DNA of 64,000 nucleotides, taken from assembly GCF_002929825.1 (NCBI RefSeq), contig NZ_PJJN01000028.1, positions 62,001-126,000 of the forward strand, given 5' to 3'. Origin of the DNA: Cryobacterium sp. Y29. GTDB taxonomy: Bacteria; Actinomycetota; Actinomycetes; Actinomycetales; Microbacteriaceae. The stretch's first letter is position 1, and each line of letters begins with the position of its first letter. Made by a program: the position numbers and the translations under genes. The notes beneath the pieces are model-generated. The model was not told the origin of the DNA, searched no databases, and saw only the letters and a program-made list of their open reading frames with translations. Positions 43,449-52,274 of this stretch are shown here, in pieces.

Positions 43449-44687
43449 ATGCCCGAACGTGGATACGCGGTTATAAGTTTGAAAACTACCGGACTGTTCC
43501 CGTACCAACGGGATCGGGTCGTCGAGGTCGCTGTGGTGCACCTCGACGTGGGTGGTCGCATTGCTGCGCGCTGGCAAACCGTCGTGAACCCGGGAAGCAA
43601 CGCCGGGGACGTGGCGAACCACGGCGTCAGCACCGCCGAACTCTTGCGCGCGCCGACGTTCGAGCAGATTGCACCGCGCCTGGTCGACCTGCTGCGTGGC
43701 CGGGTATTGGTGACGCACAACGCCCAGTTCGTCACCGGATTTCTCATGCGCGAGTTCGAGCTGATGGGTTATGCGCCCGGCCGCGGACTCGAGGCCGTCT
43801 GCACCATGCACCTGGCCCGCACCTATTTGCCTGGCGCTGGTCGACTGCTGGTCGATTGCTGCGCCGCCTATGACATTGAAATCGAGCCCGGACCGGGGGC
43901 ACTGGTTCAGGCCGTGGCCTGCGCGAGTCTTCTCGCCGCCTACGTGCAGGGTTCGCCCCGCGTCGCGCCGTGGGTCGACGCTCTCGACCGTGCCGAGCAA
44001 TCCGCCTGGCCGAGAATCACCGCTGCCACCGACGCAGAGTGGGTGCAGCGCGACCCGTCAACGCCGGGCGACGAGGCACCGGCACCGAGTTTCCTGGCCC
44101 GGGCGGCTGTAAAACTCCCCGACTACACCGGTCCCGAAGAACATCTCGACTACCTCGCCCTGCTCGATTTGTGCCTGCTCGATCATGTTCTCTCGCCGCA
44201 GGAAACACGTGAACTTCGGGTTTTGGCCGAATTCAGCGGTGTGACGGCCGCCGAGGGCATCGCACTGCATCGCCGTTATTTTGAGGACCTCGTGCAGGTT
44301 GCCTGGTTGAACGGCGCTCTCAGCGTCGCGGATTCTGCCGACCTGATCGCGGTCGCCCGCATGCTCGATGTCGCTCCAAAAATCGTTGCCGCCGCACTGG
44401 CGGCGCCCGCCTCGGTGGTGCAGTTGCCGCTCGCCTCGATCGACACTGTGCTGCTGGAACAGGGCGACATCGTCGTGCTGACCGGTGATATGGCCCGGGC
44501 CCGTTCCGACTGGGGCCGGGAACTGGTCGCTCGGGGTCTGTCCCTGGGCACGGCGGTCACCCTGCGCACGCGCCTGCTCGTTGCGGCCAACCCCGCGTCG
44601 ATCACCGGAAAAACCGGGAAGGCCCGCGACTACGGCATTCCGATCGTCTCCGAATTCGGCCTGCGGTCTCTCATCGGAGTGCGCTGA
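43449..44687 (+). CDS. Degenerate DnaQ-like (DEDDh) exonuclease-fold protein with BRCT-like domain
   Basis: The 412-residue product has the layout of actinobacterial DEDDh exonuclease/BRCT proteins: exonuclease fold (about 1-165), helical linker with a TerB-like region (about 225-320), and a C-terminal BRCT-like domain (about 335-410, GDIVVLTGDMARARSDW and KARDYGIPIVSE). All catalytic positions are changed. The motif normally DxETTG reads ISLKTTGLFP, HNARFD reads HNAQFVTGFL, and the last motif has Pro and Gln where His and Asp are expected. So it is probably a catalytically dead, structural or regulatory DNA-binding protein. GGAG lies 7 bases before the ATG. Confidence 0.82.
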   Translation: MPERGYAVISLKTTGLFPYQRDRVVEVAVVHLDVGGRIAARWQTVVNPGSNAGDVANHGVSTAELLRAPTFEQIAPRLVDLLRGRVLVTHNAQFVTGFLMREFELMGYAPGRGLEAVCTMHLARTYLPGAGRLLVDCCAAYDIEIEPGPGALVQAVACASLLAAYVQGSPRVAPWVDALDRAEQSAWPRITAATDAEWVQRDPSTPGDEAPAPSFLARAAVKLPDYTGPEEHLDYLALLDLCLLDHVLSPQETRELRVLAEFSGVTAAEGIALHRRYFEDLVQVAWLNGALSVADSADLIAVARMLDVAPKIVAAALAAPASVVQLPLASIDTVLLEQGDIVVLTGDMARARSDWGRELVARGLSLGTAVTLRTRLLVAANPASITGKTGKARDYGIPIVSEFGLRSLIGVR

Positions 44688-44754
44688 CCGAGCCGCGGGC
44701 CGCATCGTTTAGACGTCGACACGGGTGGGTGAACGGACCAGTGGGCAGCGTCGG

Positions 44755-45561
44755 CTAGCTGATCAGGCCGCGCAGGTAATCCTCGACGGTCTCGCCGCGC
44801 TCTTCTGAGCGCGAAATTAGACGCCGATGCTCCTCGTCGCTGAGCGAGAGCGTCACCCGGTGCAACTCATCGCCGGTGCGCCTGGCGTCGGGGCTGTTCG
44901 GATCGGTGAGGTTGCGGCGATCCTCGCCGATCTCCTCGCCAATATCGTCCAACGAGAAGAGTTCGTCGTGCGCGTAGGCGACCGCCCGTTCCGTGCTTCG
45001 ACCAGTGCTCAGGGTCGACGCAGTCGGCGAACCCGCGGTACGCAGCCCACCGGATGCCGCAGCGCCCGTCCGTCCAACCGGTTGAGCTTCTGATTGCCTC
45101 CCGGCAAAACCGGGTCCGGCCGGGGCCGGTCGACCACGCTGGAAGGCTTCGGCCGCGCCGCGCGCGCGCTCGTCGGCGGCCTCGTTGAGCGGATGCCCCA
45201 CGTGTCCTTTCACCCACTCGAATCGGTACCGACGCCCGGCGATAACCTCGTCGATCTCTTTGAGCAGGTCGAGGTTCATCACCGGTTTGCCGTCACCCTT
45301 ACGCCAGCCCTTGGCCTTCCAACCCTTCATCCACTTGGTGACGGAGTTGATCACGTACTGGCTGTCGCACAGCACGAGCAGGTCGTCGTCGATGTGCGCG
45401 GTGGCGCGAAATAGCTCGAGCACGGCCTTCAACTCGCCTTGGTTGTTGGTGGCGTGCTTCCAACCACCGGCGGCCCAGCAGGAGTCGTCGACGTACCAGG
45501 CCCAGCCGGCTGGTCCGGGGTTCCCGAGGGCAGAACCGTCGGCGGCGGCGGTGATTGTCAT
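44755..45561 (-). CDS. rnhA: Ribonuclease HI with C-terminal ribbon-helix-helix-like tail
   Basis: RNase HI cuts RNA in RNA-DNA hybrids. The N-terminal domain (about 1-145) has the four acidic residues: AAADGSALGNPGPAGWAWY (Asp), NNQGELKAVLELF (Glu), VLCDSQYVINSVTKW (Asp) and HPLNEAADERAR (Asp). A proline- and glycine-rich linker follows. The last 35 residues read as a strand VTLSLS plus two helices (DEEHRRLISRSEERG, ETVEDYLRGLIS), a ribbon-helix-helix-like unit. The whole is 268 residues, versus about 150 for plain RNase HI. The ATG at 45561 is preceded by AAAGGCTCC. Confidence 0.9.
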   Translation of the reverse strand: MTITAAADGSALGNPGPAGWAWYVDDSCWAAGGWKHATNNQGELKAVLELFRATAHIDDDLLVLCDSQYVINSVTKWMKGWKAKGWRKGDGKPVMNLDLLKEIDEVIAGRRYRFEWVKGHVGHPLNEAADERARGAAEAFQRGRPAPAGPGFAGRQSEAQPVGRTGAAASGGLRTAGSPTASTLSTGRSTERAVAYAHDELFSLDDIGEEIGEDRRNLTDPNSPDARRTGDELHRVTLSLSDEEHRRLISRSEERGETVEDYLRGLIS

Positions 45562-45841
45562 GTGGAGCCTTTCCAACAGCGGATGCGCGGGCGCGGGTCT
45601 ACCAGTCTGCCACCCCCGGCATCCGGTACCGGTATTGCTGGGGACTCAGCGCCGATTGTGTCCGTCGTGTAACAGCGCCCCAACAACCCCTCGAACGGCG
45701 TGTGATCATCTGGTGATCGAAAGGTAACCGGTGCCAGGGTTGCCGGAAACACGCGCTGGCTAACGTCAAAGCAGGGGAGTCGCCCCGGCTGCCTGCAGAT
45801 CCTTGCACCGCCGTTTCATTCCAATCCCGAGGGGGACTTCA

Positions 45842-47254
45842 ATGACATCCAGCACAATTGGATCAGCGCTCGGCCACGCCGCATCCACGACCGACGAGGC
45901 GGTGCTGGTGCACCGTCCCGGTCGGTGGATCGACCAGTGGAACCCCGAGAACACGAAGCAATGGGAACAGGGCGGCAAGCTCATCGCCGCTCGCAACCTC
46001 AAATGGTCGATCTTGGCCGAGTTCCTGGGCTTCGTGATCTGGCAGCTGTGGAGCATCGTCGTCGTGTCGTTGCCGGCGGCCGGCTTCACCTTCTCGACCA
46101 CCGAGGTGTTCTGGCTCATCTCGATGCCGAGCCTCGTCGGTGCCACCCTGCGTTTTCCCTACACGTTCATGGTGCCCAAATTCGGTGGCCGCAACTGGAC
46201 CATCATTTCGGCCGGCCTGCTGCTGATCCCCTCTATCGCCCTGGGCTTCTGTGTCGGCAACCCGGACACCCCGTTCGGTGTCATGCTGTTCGTCGCGGCT
46301 CTCGCCGGTCTCGGTGGCGGAAACTTCGCCAGCTCGATGTCGAACATCACCTACTTCTACCCGCAGAGCCAGAAGGGCTACGCGCTCGGTTTGAATGCTG
46401 CGGGCGGCAACCTCGGCGCCGCGATGGCCCAGCTCATCGTGCCGATCGTGATCACCCTCGGCGCCGTCGGCACGCTCAATATCAGCCTCGCTGGCTGGTT
46501 CTGGATTCCATTCATCCTCCTCGCCATGTGGGGCGCCTGGAAGTACATGGACAACCTCACTAACGCCAAAGCCGACTTCGCCGGTTCCATCGCCGCGGTG
46601 AAAGAACCACATTTCTGGATTCTCGCCGTGCTCTACATCGGTACCTTCGGCTCCTTCATCGGCTTCGCGAGCGTGTTCCCCAAGCTCATCGCCGACCAGT
46701 TCCCGGCCTACTCCACCCTCCAGGTCGCGTCAGCGTCACTCTCCCTCGCGTTCATTGGTGCCCTCGTCGGGTCGCTGGCCCGGCCGGCCGGCGGACGCCT
46801 GGCCGATCGCTTCGGCGGGGCATTGGTCACCGTTGCAGCTTTCGGCGTGATGGGCGTCGGCGCCCTCGTGGTCGCGGTGGTGCTGCCGCTCGGCAACTTC
46901 TGGGCTTTCCTTGGCAGCTTCCTGCTCATCTTCGTCGCCACCGGGATCGGCAACGGCTCGACGTACCGCATGATCCCGAGCGTGTTCTCGGCGCGCAGCG
47001 GGGTGAAAGACGCCCACGAGAACTCGGGTGACGTCACTACCCAGCGCATGAGCGCTGCGGCCCTCGGCCTCATTTCCGCCGTCGGCGCCTACGGTGGGTT
47101 CATCATTCCGCAGGTGCTCGGCTTCTCCAAGACCTCCACCGGCGACTACTCAAGTGCGATCTACGCCTTCGCCATCGCCTACGTCGTCATGATGTGCGTC
47201 ACCGCTTTCGTCTACCTGCGCCGCGGTTCGTCCGTCGCCGGCCAGAAGATCTAG
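45842..47254 (+). CDS. narK: Nitrate/nitrite transporter (NarK/NasA-type MFS)
   Basis: The 470-residue, 12-helix MFS protein has the nitrate-porter signature GLGGGNFASSMSNITYFYPQ near residue 160, where Gly-rich helix 5 and its Asn line the nitrate path. A matching second motif GTGIGNGSTYRMIPSVFSAR-like lies near residue 375, and NSGDVTTQRMSAAALG follows. It moves nitrate in or exchanges it for nitrite. AGGGGGA lies just before the ATG. It leads the nitrate reductase genes by 7 bases, so uptake and reduction are co-expressed. Confidence 0.93.
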   Translation: MTSSTIGSALGHAASTTDEAVLVHRPGRWIDQWNPENTKQWEQGGKLIAARNLKWSILAEFLGFVIWQLWSIVVVSLPAAGFTFSTTEVFWLISMPSLVGATLRFPYTFMVPKFGGRNWTIISAGLLLIPSIALGFCVGNPDTPFGVMLFVAALAGLGGGNFASSMSNITYFYPQSQKGYALGLNAAGGNLGAAMAQLIVPIVITLGAVGTLNISLAGWFWIPFILLAMWGAWKYMDNLTNAKADFAGSIAAVKEPHFWILAVLYIGTFGSFIGFASVFPKLIADQFPAYSTLQVASASLSLAFIGALVGSLARPAGGRLADRFGGALVTVAAFGVMGVGALVVAVVLPLGNFWAFLGSFLLIFVATGIGNGSTYRMIPSVFSARSGVKDAHENSGDVTTQRMSAAALGLISAVGAYGGFIIPQVLGFSKTSTGDYSSAIYAFAIAYVVMMCVTAFVYLRRGSSVAGQKI

Positions 47255-47261
47255 GCGCTCG

Positions 47262-49427
47262 TTGTCCACCGCCACGCACTGCCCGTACTGTGCCCTGCAG
47301 TGCGCCATGAAGCTCAGTCTCGGTGAAACGACGCCGGCCGAAGCGGATGCCGCCGCATCCGCGTCGCCGGCTGCCCCGGCCGCCTCCTTGACGGTGGCCG
47401 GCCGGGCGTTCCCGACCAACCGGGGCGGCCTGTGCAAGAAGGGCTGGACCGCCGCTGAACTGCTCGTCTCGCCAGACCGCATCCTCGAACCAATGGTGCG
47501 GCAGAATGATGGCACCTTCGCAGCGACCTCCTGGAGCCACGCGCTCGACCTCGTTGCCGCGAAGCTGCGCGTCACCCGGGCTGAGTACGGGGCCGACGCG
47601 GTCGGCGTGTTCGGCGGCGGCGGCCTCACCAACGAGAAGGCCTACCAGCTCGGTAAATTCACCCGGGTGGCGCTTGGCTCCAGCCGCATCGATTACAACG
47701 GCCGGTTCTGCATGTCCAGTGCCGCCGCGGCCGGCAACCGGGCCTTCGGACTGGACCGAGGCCTGCCGTTTCGGGTTGACGAGCTCGATACGGCCGACAC
47801 CATTCTGATTCTCGGCTCCAACGTGGCGCAGACCATGCCGCCGTTTATCGGTCACCTCGAGGGCGCTCGCGCCGCCGGGGGACTCGTGGTCATCGACCCG
47901 CGCCGCACGGCGACAGCGCGGCTCACCGACGATGGCGCGGGAATGCACGTACAGCCCACCCCGGGCAGCGACCTCGTGCTGCTACTCGGCCTGACCCACA
48001 TCGTCATCGTCGAGAAACTTGTCGACCGGGGCTACCTCGCCAATCGCACCACCGGGTTTGACGCGGTGCGCCGCTGCGTGAGCCGTTGGTGGCCGACCAG
48101 AGTGCAGGAACAGACCGGCGTTCCGGTCTGGCAGCTGCGGCAGCTGGCCCGCCGTCTCGCGGCCGGTGCTGCACGGGGGGCCGCGACCGGCAGCGGAACG
48201 TATATCCTCACCGGGCGCGGTGTTGAGCAGCACGCCGACGGCACCGACACGGCCACTGCCGCCATCAACCTCAGCCTCGTGCTCGGCCTCGTCGGAACCA
48301 CGCACTCCGGCTACGGCACCCTCACCGGCCAGGGCAACGGTCAGGGTGGTCGTGAGCACGGGCAGAAGTGCGACCAGCTGCCCGGCTATCGCAAGATCAA
48401 CGATCCCGTCGCTCGCACGCACGTCGCCGGGGTATGGGGAGTCGATCCCGACAGCCTGCCCGGCGTCGGCCTGCCCGCGGTCGAGCTTCTCGGCGCGCTG
48501 GGGGAGCCGGGCGGGATCCGCTGTCTTCTCGTGCACGGCTCCAACATCGTCGTCTCCGCGCCCAACGCCGACCAGGTGCGAGCCGCCCTGAAAACCCTCG
48601 ACTTTCTGGTGGTGGCCGACTTCTTCTTCTCCGACACCGCGGTGCTCGCCGACGTCGTGCTGCCGGTCACGCAGTGGGCCGAGGAAGAGGGCACGATGAC
48701 CTCCCTCGAGGGCCGCGTCATCCGTCGCCGGCTCGCCGTCAACGCGCCGGAGGGCGTACGCAGCGAACTGTGGATCTGGCAGGAGCTCGCGCGGCGCCTC
48801 GACTCGGCCGGAACCTTCAGCTCCCAGGCGAGCGAGGTGTTCGACGAACTCTGCCGGGCATCGAAGGGCGGACTCGCCGACTATTCCGGCCTCAGCTATG
48901 CCCTGCTCGATACCGAGGAACCGGTGTTCTGGCCCTACCCGGTCGGGTCGACTGGCACGCCGCGACTGTTTCTGGACCGCTTCGCGCACCCCGACGGCCT
49001 GGCTCGCCTCGTAGTCGTCGAGGCGCGGCGCCTCGGCGCACCGGCCCAGGTCGGTGGCACTCTGACCCTCATCACCGGCCGGCTGCTCGAGCATTACCAG
49101 AGCGGCACCCAGACCCGGCGGGTGCGAGAGCTTTCCGACGCCCAGCCGGAGGCCAGACTGCAGCTCCACCCGGCCACCGCCGAGCAGTTCGGAATCAGTG
49201 ACGAGGCCTGGGTCGAGGTCAGCACCGACCGCGGTACGGTGCGTTGCCGCGCACAGGTGAGCACCGACATACGCTTTGATACGGTCTTTCTGCCGTTTCA
49301 CTTTAGTGACGACCAGCGCGCCAACCTGCTGACCGACGACGAAACCGATCCGGTGAGTGGCATGCCGGAGTTCAAGAAGACAACCGTTCGGGTGCGTGCA
49401 CTCGTGAAAGCAGGCGCCCATGTCTGA
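47262..49427 (+). CDS. Assimilatory-type molybdopterin nitrate reductase, catalytic subunit
   Basis: The 721-residue Mo-bisMGD enzyme reduces nitrate to nitrite in the cytoplasm. It has an N-terminal [4Fe-4S] site at Cys7, Cys10, Cys14 and Cys58 (HCPYCALQC and GGLCKKGW). The probable molybdenum-ligand Cys is in YNGRFCMSSAAAAGNRAFG near residue 151. GQGNGQGGREHGQKCDQLPG lies near residue 350, and the C-terminal dinucleotide-binding domain has TLITGRLLEHYQSGTQTRR. No Tat signal is present, so it is NasA/NasC-like rather than periplasmic NapA. The TTG start is forced by the Cys positions. It overlaps the next gene by 8 bases. Confidence 0.9.
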   Translation: MSTATHCPYCALQCAMKLSLGETTPAEADAAASASPAAPAASLTVAGRAFPTNRGGLCKKGWTAAELLVSPDRILEPMVRQNDGTFAATSWSHALDLVAAKLRVTRAEYGADAVGVFGGGGLTNEKAYQLGKFTRVALGSSRIDYNGRFCMSSAAAAGNRAFGLDRGLPFRVDELDTADTILILGSNVAQTMPPFIGHLEGARAAGGLVVIDPRRTATARLTDDGAGMHVQPTPGSDLVLLLGLTHIVIVEKLVDRGYLANRTTGFDAVRRCVSRWWPTRVQEQTGVPVWQLRQLARRLAAGAARGAATGSGTYILTGRGVEQHADGTDTATAAINLSLVLGLVGTTHSGYGTLTGQGNGQGGREHGQKCDQLPGYRKINDPVARTHVAGVWGVDPDSLPGVGLPAVELLGALGEPGGIRCLLVHGSNIVVSAPNADQVRAALKTLDFLVVADFFFSDTAVLADVVLPVTQWAEEEGTMTSLEGRVIRRRLAVNAPEGVRSELWIWQELARRLDSAGTFSSQASEVFDELCRASKGGLADYSGLSYALLDTEEPVFWPYPVGSTGTPRLFLDRFAHPDGLARLVVVEARRLGAPAQVGGTLTLITGRLLEHYQSGTQTRRVRELSDAQPEARLQLHPATAEQFGISDEAWVEVSTDRGTVRCRAQVSTDIRFDTVFLPFHFSDDQRANLLTDDETDPVSGMPEFKKTTVRVRALVKAGAHV

Positions 49428-51060
49428 ACGAAGCACCTCACAAATGCAGAACCCTGAGCGCATCGTGCTCGTCGGTTACGGTCCGGTCGGGGCCCGATTC
49501 GTCGAAGAACTGTTGCCGCTCGTGCGCCGGGGCGTTGCCACGTTGACCGTGGTCGGGGCCGAAAACACGGACGCTTACAACCGCGTGCTGATCGCCGAAC
49601 ACGCAGTCGGCAACGCCGACCGTGACAGCCTCGAGATCACCGACACCTTCGCCGCCCGCGAGGCCGGTGTTCATCTGCACCTCGGCGTGAGCGTGACCGC
49701 GATTTTACGCAGCCGCTCTGCTGTATCGCTCAGCGACGGCACCCTGCTGACCTATGACCGGCTCGTGCTCGCCACCGGCGCCCGCGCCAACATTCCCACC
49801 CTGGCTGGGATCATCCGGGTGCGTCGTGACCGGCAGATGCCGGCAGCGGATGCCGCAGCCCTTGATACCGGCGGCGCCACACTTCCACGCGGGGTCACCG
49901 TGCTGCGTGACCTCGATGATGCCCAGCGGGTACTCGCGGCCGTGACCGCGGGCAAGCGCATCGTCGTGCTCGGCGCCGGCGTGCTCGGCATGGAGATCGC
50001 GCTGGCTGCGGCTTCGGCCGGGGCGCAGTCCTGCGTCGTCTACCACGGGGAAATTCCCATGAACCGTAACCTCGACCGCGGCGGCGGCAATGTACTGGCG
50101 CAGAGCGCCCGACGGGCGGGCGTGACCATGGTCAATCATTCCCGCGCCGAGAGCCTGCTCTTTCACCGGGATGACGACGGCGTAGACCGGTTCGACGCTC
50201 TTATCTGCGCCGACGGCAAGCAGATCCACGGCGACCTGCTGCTGCTTTCGTGCGGAGTCGGCGCTCGAACCGAGCTGGCACAGCTGGCCGGGCTGCCGGT
50301 TTCGACCGGGATCCTGGTTGATTCGAACTTGCAGAGCTGGGGCGATCCGCGCGTCTACGCGATCGGCGACTGCGCCCACGTGGCACCTGTCCGCCGTGCC
50401 GGTGAGTCGACGGCGTTGCCGACCGGCGGCCCGAGCGGTCTGATCGAGCCGGGCTGGCGCCAGGCCGACTGGCTCGCCCGGCGGTTCAGTAACGAGGTGC
50501 TGGGCGCGGGGGAGGTCCATGCCCTGATCGGTGCGGCGGCGGGCGTGGTGATGCTGAAAGCCGAGGGCGTCGAGGTTGTGTCGGTCGGCAACACCGTCGC
50601 CGACCCGTGGGTTCACGGGGCCGATGGTCATGCCGCTGCGTGTGACGCAGCTCCGTTGAACGTGTCGCAGTGGGCTGATCCCGAACACGGCCGCTACGTG
50701 AAGATGGTCACCCGCGCGGGGATTCTGGAGGGCTTCGTCTGCGTCGGTATGCCGCGCACCGCCGCCGAACTGACGCTCCTGTTCGAGCGCGGCAGCGAAC
50801 TACCGGCTGACCGGTCGGTGCTGCTGCGCTACGACGGGCCGGACTATGAGCCCTCGGTCGCCGGCGCCTTCGACATGGGCGCGACGGTGTGCTGGTGCAA
50901 CGGCGTCACCGTGGGCGCCATTGCCGAATCGGCCGAGGTTGGCAACACGAGTGTCGCCTGTATCGGTGCAGCGACCCGAGCCGGCACCGGATGCGGCGGG
51001 TGCAAAATGCGTATCGGCGAGGTTCTCGACCGCTTCGCAACGTTCGGGGCGATGTCCTGA
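49420..51060 (+). CDS. FAD/NAD(P) oxidoreductase with BFD-like 2Fe-2S domain (nitrate reductase electron-transfer subunit)
   Basis: The 546-residue protein resembles the N-terminal half of NirB and B. subtilis NasB. It has FAD motif ERIVLVGYGPVGARFVEE near residue 15, NAD motif RIVVLGAGVLGMEIALAA near residue 183, the FAD-binding VYAIGDCAHVA near residue 315, and a C-terminal BFD domain with CWCN near residue 491 and TGCGGCK near residue 525 (C-x-C and C-x-x-C). The siroheme part of nitrite reductase is missing. It likely passes electrons from NAD(P)H to the nitrate reductase just upstream, with which it overlaps. Confidence 0.87.
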   Translation: MSERSTSQMQNPERIVLVGYGPVGARFVEELLPLVRRGVATLTVVGAENTDAYNRVLIAEHAVGNADRDSLEITDTFAAREAGVHLHLGVSVTAILRSRSAVSLSDGTLLTYDRLVLATGARANIPTLAGIIRVRRDRQMPAADAAALDTGGATLPRGVTVLRDLDDAQRVLAAVTAGKRIVVLGAGVLGMEIALAAASAGAQSCVVYHGEIPMNRNLDRGGGNVLAQSARRAGVTMVNHSRAESLLFHRDDDGVDRFDALICADGKQIHGDLLLLSCGVGARTELAQLAGLPVSTGILVDSNLQSWGDPRVYAIGDCAHVAPVRRAGESTALPTGGPSGLIEPGWRQADWLARRFSNEVLGAGEVHALIGAAAGVVMLKAEGVEVVSVGNTVADPWVHGADGHAAACDAAPLNVSQWADPEHGRYVKMVTRAGILEGFVCVGMPRTAAELTLLFERGSELPADRSVLLRYDGPDYEPSVAGAFDMGATVCWCNGVTVGAIAESAEVGNTSVACIGAATRAGTGCGGCKMRIGEVLDRFATFGAMS

Positions 51061-51188
51061 CAGCGTGAATTCCGTTTGCGGGAGTGCGAAATACCTGACA
51101 AGGGAAAAATAAATGAGGTTTACCCGGTTTTATCTCCGCTGAGACCGTTACACTGCTGGTCGACCGACTCACTAGAGGGAGAATTCGC

Positions 51189-51470
51189 ATGCTCAGCAAC
51201 CTGACCGGATGGCATTTTCTAATTATTCTCGTCGTGATCCTGCTGTTGTTCGGAGCACCGAAACTGCCGGGGCTCGCCCGCAGTCTCGGTCAGTCCATGA
51301 AGATTTTCAAGAGCGAGATCACCCCGGAACGCACCGATGACGGCACGCCGGATAGTGCGGCCGACAGTACTCGCACCGACAGTACTCGCACCGGCAGTAC
51401 TCGCACCGACAGTACTCGCACCGACAGTACTCGCACCGACCCGAGCAGCACGCCGAACCCGAAAGCCTAG
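51189..51470 (+). CDS. tatA: Twin-arginine translocase subunit TatA
   Basis: The 93-residue Tat component has one N-terminal helix ([19 protein letters not shown]) followed by the conserved FGxxKLPxLAR hinge and an amphipathic helix ([12 protein letters not shown]). TatA multimers form the translocation path for folded proteins. The C-terminal tail consists of five 5-residue repeats (STRTD type). AGAGGGAGAATTCGC precedes the ATG. tatC follows after 6 bases. No tatB-like gene is seen, as is usual for a minimal TatAC. Confidence 0.9.
   Translation: MLSNLTGWHFLIILVVILLLFGAPKLPGLARSLGQSMKIFKSEITPERTDDGTPDSAADSTRTDSTRTGSTRTDSTRTDSTRTDPSSTPNPKA
51363..51440 (+). repeat. In-frame 15-base tandem repeats in tatA
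   Basis: Five tandem copies of GACAGTACTCGCACC (one with GGC for GAC) encode Asp-Ser-Thr-Arg-Thr. The unit is a multiple of three, so copy changes alter only tail length. Confidence 0.92.
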
Positions 51471-51476
51471 GCAATC

Positions 51477-52274
51477 GTGGTGGTGGAGGGCGTGCGCACC
51501 GCGCCCGCCCAGAAAAAGATGTCGCTTGGGCAGCATCTGCTCGAGCTACGCAAGCGACTCTTTCTCGCTGCTGCGGGCATCCTCATCGGTGCCATCGCCG
51601 GCTGGTTTCTTTCCGGCTTCGTCTGGGATGGTCTGCGTGAGCCGATCTACGCCATTGTGCGCGCCCAGAACCGCAACGCCCAGATCAATTACCCGGATAT
51701 CACGAGCGCCTTCGACCTCAAACTGCGCATCTCCTTCTACGTCGGACTGATCGTATCGAGCCCGATGTGGCTGTATCAGGTCTTTGCTTTTCTGACGCCC
51801 GGTCTCACGCGCAAAGAAAAGCAGTACACCTTTGGGTTCTTTTTTTCCGCTGTGCCGCTGTTTCTGCTGGGGTGCGCGTCGGGCTGGTACGTGTTGCCGC
51901 ACGTGGTTGAACTGATGACGAGTTTCGCGCCGCAGCAGGACGCCGCACTGATCAATGCGGGAAACTACTTCGACTTCGTGCTCAAACTGATGATCGCCAT
52001 CGGGATCGCGTTCGTGCTGCCGGTATTTATTGTGCTGCTGAACTTTGCCGGGGTGATCAGCGCCAACTCCATTATCAAATCCTGGCGTCTGGCCATTCTG
52101 GTGATCGTCCTATTCACGGCCATTGCGACGCCGGCAGCCGACGTCGTGTCCATGTTCCTGCTCGCCGTGCCAATGATCGTGTTGTACTTCACCGCGTACG
52201 GAATTGCACTACTTCACGACCGCCGGGTCGCTCGCCGAGTGCCGCGAGTCGGCGCAGACGGCCTGCTGCTCTAA
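51477..52274 (+). CDS. tatC: Sec-independent protein translocase TatC
   Basis: The 265-residue, six-helix protein is the Tat signal receptor. It has the conserved cytoplasmic N-terminus SLGQHLLELRKRLFLAA, PDITSAFDLKLRISFYVGL in the first loop, MWLYQVFAFLTPGLTRKEK after helix 2, and NYFDFVLKLMIAIGIAFVLPV before helix 4. The Glu in the HLLELRKR segment and the Phe-rich loops match the twin-arginine binding site. The GTG start is 6 bases after tatA, so the two form one transcript. The last residues form a basic tail. Confidence 0.93.
   Translation: MVVEGVRTAPAQKKMSLGQHLLELRKRLFLAAAGILIGAIAGWFLSGFVWDGLREPIYAIVRAQNRNAQINYPDITSAFDLKLRISFYVGLIVSSPMWLYQVFAFLTPGLTRKEKQYTFGFFFSAVPLFLLGCASGWYVLPHVVELMTSFAPQQDAALINAGNYFDFVLKLMIAIGIAFVLPVFIVLLNFAGVISANSIIKSWRLAILVIVLFTAIATPAADVVSMFLLAVPMIVLYFTAYGIALLHDRRVARRVPRVGADGLLL

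Noticed and set aside
47982-49463. A 493-codon minus-strand frame opposite the nitrate reductase
   Set aside because: It is the antisense of a well-supported gene with all motifs; the frame has no family features.
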